From Methylovulum sp. (GTDB lineage: Bacteria > Pseudomonadota > Gammaproteobacteria > Methylococcales > Methylomonadaceae): DNA of 17,041 nt. Every line of letters starts with the position of its first letter. Within the stretch, counting starts at the first letter, position 1. The stretch is from contig JACXTQ010000097.1 of NCBI GenBank assembly GCA_016919605.1, positions 1-17,041 on the forward strand, read 5' to 3'. The translations under genes and the position numbers were made by a program. This document shows positions 7,211 to 14,283 of this stretch, piece by piece. The notes under the pieces were generated by a model. The model saw only the letters and a list, made by a program, of their open reading frames with translations, ran no database searches and had not been told where the DNA came from.

Positions 7211-8074
7211 TCAAGCAACCCCATTTTTCAAGCCGCTCTTAACAACATCAAAACCTAGTTTTTCCACAAAGAGAATGTCTGCCGGGTCAAAAACTTTAAC
7301 GTCATGAGCTTTAAATCGTCCAATTGATCCTGGATTGTTGACCAAATGACAAAAGCTATTAATTTGCGCATCTGATGAATCTATTTCCAGAAAGCTTAAT
7401 AACTGCATCATGGCCTTTTTTGTATCCAAACAAAAATCATCATAATTTAACAAATAAAACTGCTTGCCCATTGAACCACATACATTAAGTACACGTTTAT
7501 GGACAGCGCACCAATATTTTAATGAGTAATAAGGCGAAATTGTATATTCTGTTTCCAGAAAATGATTACCCCAAAGCAGCAATTGATTTTGATTTTCGCT
7601 GTACGCCATATCCAAACCATTCCGCATGACATGGATATATTTCATATTTGGCAAATAGCTTACTAAACGATCTATAACAATATGGGTATTGGGTTCTTTC
7701 CATCCCCAAGTGCTTGTTTGAGAAACGGGGTTTATTGCCAATAAAGAATCTGCCCGCTCTCTTAACCAGAGGGAAGGATGCAAAGCCCTATCAAACTCAG
7801 CAAGACTTTTTATCAACGCAATTTGATTCTCCTTGAATTCCCCACCCAAGGTCATGGCATTGACAAATAGCTTCACTAACTCTTCAAACTCATCATCAGA
7901 AGCCAACAAAATTTCTTTTCTTTTAAAAAGCAGAGTAAACCATAAATTATCATTGGCATGATTCAGGTCACTGCCCATATAAAAGCCTAATTCTTTCAAA
8001 ATTTGCGCAATTATACGAGTGCCACTTCCGCCAATGCCGCCTATAACAACAGGCGAAGATACTTTATTTGTCAA
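7211..8074 (-). CDS. Sulfotransferase family protein (Sulfotransfer_3-like), TTG start
   Basis: A 287-residue protein with a P-loop-like PAPS site near the N-terminus (VVIGGIGGSGTRIIAQILKE, residues 9-28) and a second motif YIHVMRNGLDMAYSENQN matching the 3'-phosphate-binding Arg...Ser arrangement. It differs in type from the HIPKTGGT enzyme at 5902, so the block contains two unrelated sulfotransferases. No ATG is available: the frame is closed by a TGA at 8089-8087 and the only plausible start is TTG at 8074, with GAAGG 7 nt upstream. An out-of-frame ATG (8079) is followed two codons later by a TGA that overlaps the TTG. The low-efficiency start may limit expression. The 3' end is 3 nt from the GT32 start, so the two are coupled. 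Substrate unknown; a glycan hydroxyl is likely from context. Confidence 0.84.
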   Translation of the reverse strand: MTNKVSSPVVIGGIGGSGTRIIAQILKELGFYMGSDLNHANDNLWFTLLFKRKEILLASDDEFEELVKLFVNAMTLGGEFKENQIALIKSLAEFDRALHPSLWLRERADSLLAINPVSQTSTWGWKEPNTHIVIDRLVSYLPNMKYIHVMRNGLDMAYSENQNQLLLWGNHFLETEYTISPYYSLKYWCAVHKRVLNVCGSMGKQFYLLNYDDFCLDTKKAMMQLLSFLEIDSSDAQINSFCHLVNNPGSIGRFKAHDVKVFDPADILFVEKLGFDVVKSGLKNGVA

Positions 8075-8130
8075 ACCATCACCTTCTCAATTTATCTAAC
8101 AGCGTTTACGATGCCGTCAAGAACACAATT

Positions 8131-8154
8131 ATTAACCATTAACCATTAAACATT
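8131..8154. repeat. Short tandem 7-mer repeat (ATTAACC)
   Basis: Two perfect copies of ATTAACC and a third degenerate copy (ATTAAAC) run head to tail in the 86-nt gap between the second sulfotransferase and the GT2 gene. This is AT-rich low-complexity DNA; it could be slippage or a binding site. No function can be claimed. Confidence 0.5.
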
Positions 8155-8160
8155 TATAAA

Positions 8161-8949
8161 TCACATAAAAAGATGATCTGTATAGGGCATGGACAAATCC
8201 CAGCCCCCATCTTTTGATATTGTTTTCATCGCCGTTACAGGAGGGAATTTCATATGTTCTGGATTAAACGCAGCACGTTTCCGGTGCATGCCTTTTGCCA
8301 ACTCCTTAGGATCGTATTGCCTTCTGCCGTATTTTTCAAAGGCATGTCTTTTGCTTAAAAGAATATAATGGCGGAGAATGAAGTTATCAGGAGATAAATG
8401 CCGATTTGCAAACAAAGCAGAGTGCCCACCTGTCGATACCAAGTCAACCTCAGCATGGGTCTTTTTCCATATATTGACCCTATGGTCTTCTTTAGGCTTA
8501 AAATGGTAGTAGAAAACCATGTCCTTAACGTAATCGCATCCTTCAAAAGCCTCTTTATCAGACATGGGTACAAAAACCAACTCATCGGAATTGATGGCAT
8601 TATAACCCTGCTCATCGGCCGCCTTTATGCCTTCGGCAAGATTAGAAAATTGCTTTGGAGCTTCGCGGATTTCGTCCGCATCGTGATGTATGAACCAGTC
8701 CGCCTTTATGTCATTGGCAAGATCGGATTTAAATTGGAGAATTTTTTCCCATTCGTATATGCCATTAAAGGGGATATGCTCTATGCGAAAGACACCATAT
8801 TGCAAATATTTTTTTGCTATTTCTAGTGTTTGATCGGTTGATCCATTATCGATCAAACAAGTCTCTATGCCTTGCCCATAAAGATGCTGCAAACACCTTT
8901 CTATATAATAAGCTTCATTTCGTACTGCGAGTAAAGCCACAATCCTCAT
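8161..8949 (-). CDS. Family 2-like glycosyltransferase (Glyco_tranf_2_4 type)
   Basis: From the ATG at 8949 this is a 262-residue protein with the N-terminal strand MRIVALLAVRNEAYYIERCL and the nucleotide-binding LIDNGSTDQT characteristic of GT2-like enzymes. An HHDADE motif follows at about residue 90, supplying the metal-binding DXD. The C-terminal half holds HRVNIWKK, STGGHSALF and LRHYILLSKRHAFEKY, as in proteins annotated as glycosyltransferase family 2 in surface-glycan clusters. It has no transmembrane segments, unlike polyprenyl-linked GT2 synthases, so it probably adds a single sugar in the cytoplasm. A TTG three bases upstream is also in frame, but AGGA lies 6 nt before the ATG, which I prefer. 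It is probably the first gene of a minus-strand operon with the sulfotransferase and the GT32 enzyme, although 86 nt separate it from the former. Confidence 0.88.
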   Translation of the reverse strand: MRIVALLAVRNEAYYIERCLQHLYGQGIETCLIDNGSTDQTLEIAKKYLQYGVFRIEHIPFNGIYEWEKILQFKSDLANDIKADWFIHHDADEIREAPKQFSNLAEGIKAADEQGYNAINSDELVFVPMSDKEAFEGCDYVKDMVFYYHFKPKEDHRVNIWKKTHAEVDLVSTGGHSALFANRHLSPDNFILRHYILLSKRHAFEKYGRRQYDPKELAKGMHRKRAAFNPEHMKFPPVTAMKTISKDGGWDLSMPYTDHLFM

Positions 8950-9227
8950 CAATCATCCTTTTATAGTCAAATATGGCACCATTTACAACACAAACCCAAC
9001 ACATCTGAATCAAGGCAAGCCAACTCACTGAAAAGCATCGACCCTATTTTGTGCAAAACATCTTTTAGTCATTGGCACACTAGCCCATCATCCGATGGTT
9101 TTTAATTACCTGAATATACAATCTAACAAAAAAGCGGATTATTAAAATAATAATCCGCTTTCAATGTATTTCATGCGATAAAGTTAGAATACAAATAATT
9201 TTTTGTAAAAAAACTAGACACTTATTT
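8950..9227. other. Intergenic region upstream of the GT2 gene
   Basis: About 278 nt. It contains the PEP-CTERM gene's terminator (9126-9161) and the presumed promoter of the GT2 operon. A TTGTAA-17-TATAAA pair lies near its right side on the minus strand, but it would start transcription inside the ribosome site, so I do not call it. No gene was seen. Confidence 0.4.
9126..9161 (-). terminator. Rho-independent terminator of the PEP-CTERM gene
   Basis: A perfect 14-bp stem, AAAGCGGATTATTA (9131-9144) with TAATAATCCGCTTT (9148-9161), has a 3-nt loop. Read on the minus strand the stem runs into a T tract (A run at 9128-9133 on plus). It lies 66 nt past the stop of the PEP-CTERM gene. Confidence 0.9.
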
Positions 9228-10091
9228 TTAAGCTTTGCGACGACGTGCCGCTAACATCCCACCTAATCCCATAATCAACATCACGATTGATTCGGGCTCA
9301 GGAATAGCATTCCCTTGCGCCGTATCAAACTGGACACGAAGACCCGTGGCCGCTTGAAAGTCATTACGAATTTCAAAATCCAAGTAATTATCTCCGTTAA
9401 CTAATAGGCTATTGAATCCATTTATACTGAATGCTGCCAATGCCGTTGTTCCATAGTTAGCCGAAGTGGCTACACCCGTACCATAAAGATCAGCTGTCGT
9501 AATTAAAGTGCCATTCAAATAAATAGCCTTGCCTCTGTTATCACTCGCCCAAAGCCCACTGATGATCACCGAACTAAGATCCATCCCCGACAAATTGAAC
9601 GAAGTCCTATATGTGTAAAACTGACTTGTTCCAGCAGTACCTGTAGCCGAATCATTTAATGAAATCCAAGTGGATGCGTTAGCGACAGAACTTGCTGTTA
9701 AATTGACCGAGGCTCCCGTACCAGAACCCACCGCACTTGATCCTGTCGTATTATAACCAGCCCAGCCGGTAGTTTGAGTGGCATTAGTTGAACCCAAATT
9801 TAAAGACGTTACCGATTGCAACCCTGAACTATATGAACCACCAAAATTATATGCGGAAGTAGCATCGGCATTTGTACCCGCAGTTCCAGTTCCCGTGCTG
9901 GCTCTGACCGTATAATGGGTTTCTGAAGCATTGTCGGTCAGCATTGTACCGCTATTATTAACGCCCGTACTATACAAGCCACCCGCTGTATTTAAAAAAT
10001 TGATGCTGGTCGCTTGCGCACTACCTGCCCACAGTGTCATAGCGGCAACCGCTAACGCCGAACAGTTAAAGACTTTATTTAGCTTTTTCAT
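9228..10091 (-). CDS. PEP-CTERM sorting domain-containing secreted protein
   Basis: A 287-residue exported protein. Residues 1-27 are a signal peptide (ALAVAAMTLWAGSAQA). The C-terminus carries a complete PEP-CTERM signal: IPEPES (263-268), a hydrophobic stretch IVMLIMGLGGML, and the basic tail AARRRKA. Such signals are recognised and cleaved by an exosortase (EpsH/XrtA type), which is linked to export or attachment with exopolysaccharide. The mature region is very rich in Thr, Ser, Gly, Ala and Asn and has almost no charge in its first half, typical of surface or matrix proteins of this class. It has no cysteine after the signal peptide. Its function beyond sorting is not known. The ATG has AGGA 9 nt upstream. 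It is monocistronic, with a strong terminator, and lies directly beside the glycan-modification block. Confidence 0.93.
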   Translation of the reverse strand: MKKLNKVFNCSALAVAAMTLWAGSAQATSINFLNTAGGLYSTGVNNSGTMLTDNASETHYTVRASTGTGTAGTNADATSAYNFGGSYSSGLQSVTSLNLGSTNATQTTGWAGYNTTGSSAVGSGTGASVNLTASSVANASTWISLNDSATGTAGTSQFYTYRTSFNLSGMDLSSVIISGLWASDNRGKAIYLNGTLITTADLYGTGVATSANYGTTALAAFSINGFNSLLVNGDNYLDFEIRNDFQAATGLRVQFDTAQGNAIPEPESIVMLIMGLGGMLAARRRKA

Positions 10092-10173
10092 TAGCCGATT
10101 TCCTCATAATTTGTCAGAAAATTTAAATCCGTTAGTTGCCAAAAAACCTGAAAATGACGTTAATGGTAACAAC

Positions 10174-10201
10174 GATATAAACCTAGCATATTACATACCA
10201 A
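10174..10201 (-). promoter_or_regulatory. Candidate promoter of the PEP-CTERM gene
   Basis: On the minus strand TTGGTA (10201-10196) and TATATC (10179-10174) are separated by 16 nt, giving a leader of about 75 nt. This is a hexamer match only. Confidence 0.28.
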
Positions 10202-10355
10202 ATAACCAAAAAGACTAATCCCTTTTTTTTTCAAATGACTAGATAGATCTGGCAGCCCTGGCATTTTAGTAGTGTAAACTTTTTCGACGCTATACACGGC
10301 ATGTTAATTACGGTAAAACAATGCCTACTATCAACAAGATTTACACTTCCTAAAT

Positions 10356-10383
10356 TTGCCATTCCGCATATAGGGATTATAGT
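10356..10383 (+). promoter_or_regulatory. Candidate sigma-70 promoter of polA
   Basis: TTGCCA (10356-10361) and TATAGT (10378-10383) are separated by 16 nt. A start near 10390 would give a leader of about 44 nt. Both hexamers match the consensus at 4-5 of 6 positions. Confidence 0.45.
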
Positions 10384-10433
10384 GCTATCTTGCGGTTTAT
10401 TTTATCATTTTTTACAACTTAAAACCTAATCCT

Positions 10434-13145
10434 ATGCCACTATCCAACCCCAACCTCCTCATCTTGGTTGACGGCTCTTCTTTCCTGTTCCGCGCTTATC
10501 ACGCCATCCCACCGTTGACCAGCCCCGCCGGCAAGCCGACCAACGCCATTTACGGGGTCAGCAATATGTTGCGCAAACTGATGGGCGACTATGCCAGTGA
10601 CCACATCTCGGTAATTTTTGACGCACCGGGCAAAACCTTCCGCAATGACTTGTATGACCAATACAAAGCCCATCGCCCACCGATGCCGGACGATTTGCGG
10701 GTGCAAATTGAGCCGCTGCATCTGTTGATCCGGGCGATGGGTTTACCGTTGCTGATGGAAGCGGGGGTAGAGGCGGATGATGTCTTGGGGACGCTGGCGT
10801 GCCGTGCGCAAGCACGGGGCTATCAGGTCATCATCGTCACCGGCGATAAGGATATGGCGCAGTTGGTCAACGGGGACATTATCCTAGAAAACACCATGTC
10901 CAACACCCGTATGGACGCTCAAGGCGTTATCGATAAGTTTGGGGTCAAGCCTGAGCAGATCATTGATTATCTGGCGTTAATGGGCGATACGGTTGACAAC
11001 ATCCCGGGCGTGCCTAAAGTCGGCCCGAAAACGGCGGCCAAATGGTTGGAGCAGTACGGCACACTGGAAAACCTGATCGACCACGCCCAAGAAATCAAAG
11101 GCAAAATTGGCGATAACTTGCGCAATGCGCTGCCACAACTGCCGTTGGCCAAGCAATTGACGACTATCCGCTGTGATTTGGACTTGCCCTTTGGGGTGGA
11201 TGACTTAAAACAGCAGGCGATCGATAAGCCTACCTTACAGACATTGCTCACCGAACTGGGTTTTTTGTCTTGGCTGAAAACCTTGGATAGCGTCGCAGTA
11301 CCCGAACCTACCAATATTGCCGAAGCAACAGTTGCGGCATCTGTTTATGAAACCATTTTGACGCAAGCACAGCTTGATAGTTGGCTCAAGCGCCTGGAAG
11401 CCGCCGAACTGTTTGCGTTTGACACCGAAACCACCAGCTTGGATTATAGCGTGGCGCAAATTGTCGGCGTGTCGTTTGCCGTGAACGCAAACCAGGCCGC
11501 TTATGTGCCGCTGGCACACGCTTACCCAGGCGTTCCCACACAACTTGACCGTAGCGAAACGCTGGCAAAACTCCGCCCGCTGCTGGAAAATCCCGCCAAA
11601 GCCAAGGTGGGGCAAAACCTTAAATATGATAGCCATGTCCTGGCCAACCATGGCATTGCCCTGCATGGCATTGCCCATGACACCATGCTGGCCTCTTATG
11701 TCCTTAACAGCACGGCCAGCCGCCATAATATGGATGATCTGGCAAAGCTCTACCTGGGTGTGGACACCATCCATTACGAGGATGTGGCCGGCAAAGGTGT
11801 GAAACAAATTGGCTTTCAGGAAGTGGCTATCGAACAGGCAACACCTTATGCCGCCGAAGATGCCGACATCACCTTACGCTTATATCAGGTATTGGCGGAA
11901 AAACTACAAGCACAGGCGGGCTTATGGCGTTTGTATACCGAACTGGAAGTGCCGCTCATCAGTGTGCTGGCGCGGATTGAACGCAATGGCGTGTTAATCG
12001 ACACCGCCATGCTGGCCCAGCAGAGCTTGGAGTTGTCCAGCCATATCATTACCTTGGAACAGCACGCCCATGATCTGGCGGGTCGGGCTTTCAACTTGGG
12101 GTCGCCCAAACAAATCCAAGACATCCTTTACGGCCAGCTAAAACTGCCGGTGCTGAAAAAAACCCCGAAAGGCCAGCCCTCGACCGATGAGTCGGTATTA
12201 CAGGATTTGGCGCTGGAGTACCCTCTACCTAGATTGATTTTGGAATACCGGAGCCTGAGCAAGCTGAAATCAACTTACACTGATAAGCTGCCGCAACAGG
12301 TGGATGACAAAAGCGGGCGCATCCATACCTCTTACCATCAGGCGGTGACGGCGACGGGGCGGCTGTCATCATCCGACCCGAACCTGCAAAACATCCCGAT
12401 ACGCAGTGCCGAAGGCCGTAAAATCCGCCAAGCCTTTATTGCCCCGCCGGGCTATAAACTGGTCGCCGCCGATTATTCGCAAATTGAGTTGCGCATTATG
12501 GCGCACTTATCGGCGGATGAAGGCCTATTACGGGCGTTTGGTCAAGGCGAGGACATCCACAAAGCCACCGCCGCCGAAGTGTTTGGGGTTGAGCTAGGGC
12601 AAGTCACCCAAGAACTTCGCCGCTCCGCCAAGGCCATCAACTTCGGGTTGATTTATGGCATGTCTTCGTTTGGCTTGGCACAACAATTAGGCTTAGACCG
12701 CAAGCAGGCCCAGGCTTATATTGACTTGTATTTTGCCCGTTATCCGGGGGTCAAACGTTACATGGATAACATCCGCGAACAGGCGCGTGAACACGGGTTT
12801 GTCGAAACTTTGTTTGGCCGCCGCCTCTATTTGCCGGACATTAAGTCCCGTAACGCCAACATCCGCCAATACGCCGAGCGCACCGCCATTAACGCGCCTA
12901 TGCAAGGTACTGCCGCCGATATTATCAAACGCGCCATGATTGCCACGGACACCTGGTTAACTCAAGCGCAGCCGGATGTGAAAATGATTATGCAGGTGCA
13001 TGATGAATTGGTGTTTGAAATAGCTGAAACTGAGCTTGAAACCTGCACGGCAACCATCAAAAACCTGATGAATGCCGCCGCCGAACTTAAAGTGCCGTTG
13101 GTGGTGGATATCGGTGTCGGGGACAATTGGGATGAGGCACATTAA
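10434..13145 (+). CDS. polA: DNA polymerase I
   Basis: A full-length 903-residue DNA polymerase I, which fills gaps and removes RNA primers in replication and repair. The N-terminal 5' nuclease runs over about residues 1-290 (LVDGSSFLFRAYHAIPPL, VEADDVLGTLA, GDKDMAQLV, GDTVDNIPGVPKVGPKTAA). The proofreading 3'-5' exonuclease is intact: Asp330 and Glu332 (FDTET), the Asp in QNLKYDSH, and Asp476 in YAAEDAD correspond to the E. coli catalytic set with a constant offset of 25. The polymerase domain has motif A DYSQIELRIMAHLS (Asp680), motif B RRSAKAINFGLIYG and motif C VHDELVFE (His856-Asp857-Glu858). The start at 10434 has a weak ribosome site. The gene is followed by the candidate sRNA and a terminator. 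The base composition is typical of the core genome, unlike the preceding accessory block. Confidence 0.99.
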   Translation: MPLSNPNLLILVDGSSFLFRAYHAIPPLTSPAGKPTNAIYGVSNMLRKLMGDYASDHISVIFDAPGKTFRNDLYDQYKAHRPPMPDDLRVQIEPLHLLIRAMGLPLLMEAGVEADDVLGTLACRAQARGYQVIIVTGDKDMAQLVNGDIILENTMSNTRMDAQGVIDKFGVKPEQIIDYLALMGDTVDNIPGVPKVGPKTAAKWLEQYGTLENLIDHAQEIKGKIGDNLRNALPQLPLAKQLTTIRCDLDLPFGVDDLKQQAIDKPTLQTLLTELGFLSWLKTLDSVAVPEPTNIAEATVAASVYETILTQAQLDSWLKRLEAAELFAFDTETTSLDYSVAQIVGVSFAVNANQAAYVPLAHAYPGVPTQLDRSETLAKLRPLLENPAKAKVGQNLKYDSHVLANHGIALHGIAHDTMLASYVLNSTASRHNMDDLAKLYLGVDTIHYEDVAGKGVKQIGFQEVAIEQATPYAAEDADITLRLYQVLAEKLQAQAGLWRLYTELEVPLISVLARIERNGVLIDTAMLAQQSLELSSHIITLEQHAHDLAGRAFNLGSPKQIQDILYGQLKLPVLKKTPKGQPSTDESVLQDLALEYPLPRLILEYRSLSKLKSTYTDKLPQQVDDKSGRIHTSYHQAVTATGRLSSSDPNLQNIPIRSAEGRKIRQAFIAPPGYKLVAADYSQIELRIMAHLSADEGLLRAFGQGEDIHKATAAEVFGVELGQVTQELRRSAKAINFGLIYGMSSFGLAQQLGLDRKQAQAYIDLYFARYPGVKRYMDNIREQAREHGFVETLFGRRLYLPDIKSRNANIRQYAERTAINAPMQGTAADIIKRAMIATDTWLTQAQPDVKMIMQVHDELVFEIAETELETCTATIKNLMNAAAELKVPLVVDIGVGDNWDEAH

Positions 13146-13191
13146 CTAAATTTTTGCTATCGAAAATTTTTACAAAAAAAGTTACCCTACC

Positions 13192-13219
13192 GGAACTTTT
13201 TTTTAAACACCGCGTCTTA
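13192..13219 (+). promoter_or_regulatory. Sigma-E/AlgU-type promoter in the polA-engB gap
   Basis: GGAACTT at 13192-13198 is an exact match to the sigma-E -35 element. It is followed after 16 nt by TCTTA (13215-13219), close to the TCTGA/TCAAA -10 element of sigma-E and AlgU. A start near 13225 is expected, exactly where the first hairpin of the candidate sRNA begins. No good sigma-70 promoter overlaps it. Confidence 0.62.
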
Positions 13220-13224
13220 TCTAC

Positions 13225-13330
13225 GTCCGCCTTCCACGGTGGACAGCCAGCCGTGTTCCCCCCCTTTGTTAGACGGCTGGCTTCCCCTCAGGCCCCAGTG
13301 TTTTTCTCCAGACGCTGGGGCTTTCTTTTT
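13225..13330 (+). ncRNA. Candidate small RNA between polA and engB (Spot 42/ErsA position)
   Basis: A predicted RNA of about 105 nt. Three hairpins follow one another. The first is GTCCGCC (13225-13231) with GGTGGAC (13238-13244), 7 bp including one G-U. The second is AGCCAGCCGT (13245-13254) with ACGGCTGGCT (13273-13282), 10 perfect bp around an 18-nt loop that contains seven consecutive C and then TTT. The third is the terminator stem at 13292-13321. A sigma-E-type promoter lies just upstream. The location between convergent polA and engB is that of Spot 42 (spf) in enterics and, from memory, of the AlgU-dependent ErsA in Pseudomonas. A C-rich loop is a common seed that pairs with ribosome binding sites. 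Transcription and function are inferred, not shown. Confidence 0.6.
13292..13330 (+). terminator. Rho-independent terminator after polA and the candidate sRNA
   Basis: The stem GCCCCAGTG (13292-13300) pairs with CGCTGGGGC (13313-13321) over 9 bp with one G-U, around a 12-nt loop, and is followed by TTTCTTTTT (13322-13330). It can end both polA read-through and the candidate sRNA. The stem core resembles, from memory, the CCCCAGT terminator stem of E. coli Spot 42. Confidence 0.88.
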
Positions 13331-13343
13331 ATCCCTATCAACG

Positions 13344-13982
13344 TTATTGCTCTGGCTTGGACATCTCGTCAACGGCTAAGGGTTGGGCTAAGGCAAACAA
13401 ATCGTCCAAAGCCTGATGCACTTCATCCACACCGATTTTCTTTAACGCGGAAAACAATTGGATGGTCAAGGGCACGGTCAACTCTTTTAGCTCCCGCCGC
13501 ACCTGCAACAGGGTGTTTTTGCCCGCACCGTAAGTCAGCTTATCGGCTTTGGTCAACAGGATATGCAACGGCAACTCGCTATGCTGGCACCATTCCACCA
13601 TTTGCCAATCAAATTCGGTCAGCGGGTGGCGGATATCCATGACTAAAATAATCGCGCACAAGGATTTGCGGTGGGTCAAATAAGTTTCCATCAGCTTATG
13701 CCATTCTTGTTTGACCTCAAAAGGCACTTTGGCATAGCCATAACCGGGCAGGTCAACAAAGCGTAATTGCCCGTTAATTTCAAAGAAATTAAGCATTTGT
13801 GTCCGCCCTGGCGTTTTGCTGATCCGCGCCAAGGCGTTTTGTCGGGTCAGGGTGTTGATTGCGCTGGATTTTCCGGCATTGGAACGGCCTGCAAAGGCAA
13901 TTTCCAAGCCCTCATCAACCGGCGTGTCCTTAAGATGCGGGGAACTGTTTATAAATTTTGCTTGGTGGTAAATTGGATTCAT
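13344..13982 (-). CDS. engB: Ribosome biogenesis GTP-binding protein EngB (YihA/YsxC)
   Basis: A 212-residue TRAFAC-class GTPase needed for assembly of the large ribosomal subunit and, in E. coli, normal cell division. All nucleotide-binding motifs are present: G1 GRSNAGKSS (residues 32-40), the G2 segment SKTPGRTQMLNFFEI (around 55-69), G3 DLPGYGYAKV (77-86), G4 TKAD (144-147) and G5 SAL (178-180). The length is normal for the family. The ATG at 13982 has GAGG 5 nt upstream. It converges with polA, the same arrangement as in E. coli and Pseudomonas, with the candidate sRNA in the 198-nt gap. On its other side it is divergent from cytochrome c4. No minus-strand terminator with a T tract was found after its stop. 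Confidence 0.98.
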   Translation of the reverse strand: MNPIYHQAKFINSSPHLKDTPVDEGLEIAFAGRSNAGKSSAINTLTRQNALARISKTPGRTQMLNFFEINGQLRFVDLPGYGYAKVPFEVKQEWHKLMETYLTHRKSLCAIILVMDIRHPLTEFDWQMVEWCQHSELPLHILLTKADKLTYGAGKNTLLQVRRELKELTVPLTIQLFSALKKIGVDEVHQALDDLFALAQPLAVDEMSKPEQ

Positions 13983-14283
13983 CGTCGCCTCGCTTAAGCG
14001 TAGTAATTAGGGTAGAATTTGATAGATAACACAGCCTGAGTCATCAATGAAGGCTATTATAACGAACTGGTGCCGCCAGCAAGCACAAAGCCTCTCCCCC
14101 CTCTTGTAAAAGGCGGGCTGTTTTTGCTGGCCGCCATCAGTGACCAACTATTTTATTCCGGCTATCCTTTAATACGCGACAACGCAAGGGGCCGTCCGTG
14201 ACAGATTTGTCTAAGCACGAGCGGTTGACCCTTGCGTTATCCCCTATCAATGGAAGCCTTTTATTGACGAAGGGGAAAACCTG
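13983..14283. other. Divergent intergenic region between engB and cytochrome c4
   Basis: This 301-nt gap must hold promoters for both genes. A weak plus-strand candidate is GTGACC (14140-14145), 17 nt, TATCCT (14163-14168). Downstream of it lies a 10-bp inverted repeat (14181-14238). No gene was seen. Confidence 0.4.
14181..14238. repeat. 10-bp inverted repeat upstream of cytochrome c4
   Basis: AACGCAAGGG (14181-14190) is the exact reverse complement of CCCTTGCGTT (14229-14238). The 38-nt loop contains a smaller GACA/TGTC hairpin. It ends 45 nt before the cytochrome c4 start codon, so it may form a leader structure or a regulator site. There is no T tract, so it is not an intrinsic terminator. 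Confidence 0.6.

Larger units (their letters stand above)
10092..10433. other. Divergent intergenic region between the PEP-CTERM gene and polA
   Basis: This 342-nt AT-rich gap holds promoters in both directions: the minus-strand candidate at 10174-10201 and the plus-strand polA candidate at 10356-10383. A weak GGCAT/ATGCC inverted repeat lies near 10299-10326. No credible gene was seen. I looked for a sigma-54 site, known for some exosortase-substrate genes, and did not find a good match. Confidence 0.45.

Noticed and set aside
4796..10091. Integrated element with att repeats and integrase
   Set aside because: I found no second copy of the tRNA end, no integrase or transposase and no terminal inverted repeats.
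10092..10200. Sigma-54 promoter for the PEP-CTERM gene
   Set aside because: TGGCA occurs on the minus strand but no GC doublet lies at the -12 position.
13154..13642. Open frame of 162 codons across the polA-engB gap
   Set aside because: It covers the sRNA promoter, hairpins and terminator and then lies antisense to engB; its composition is that of a shadow frame.
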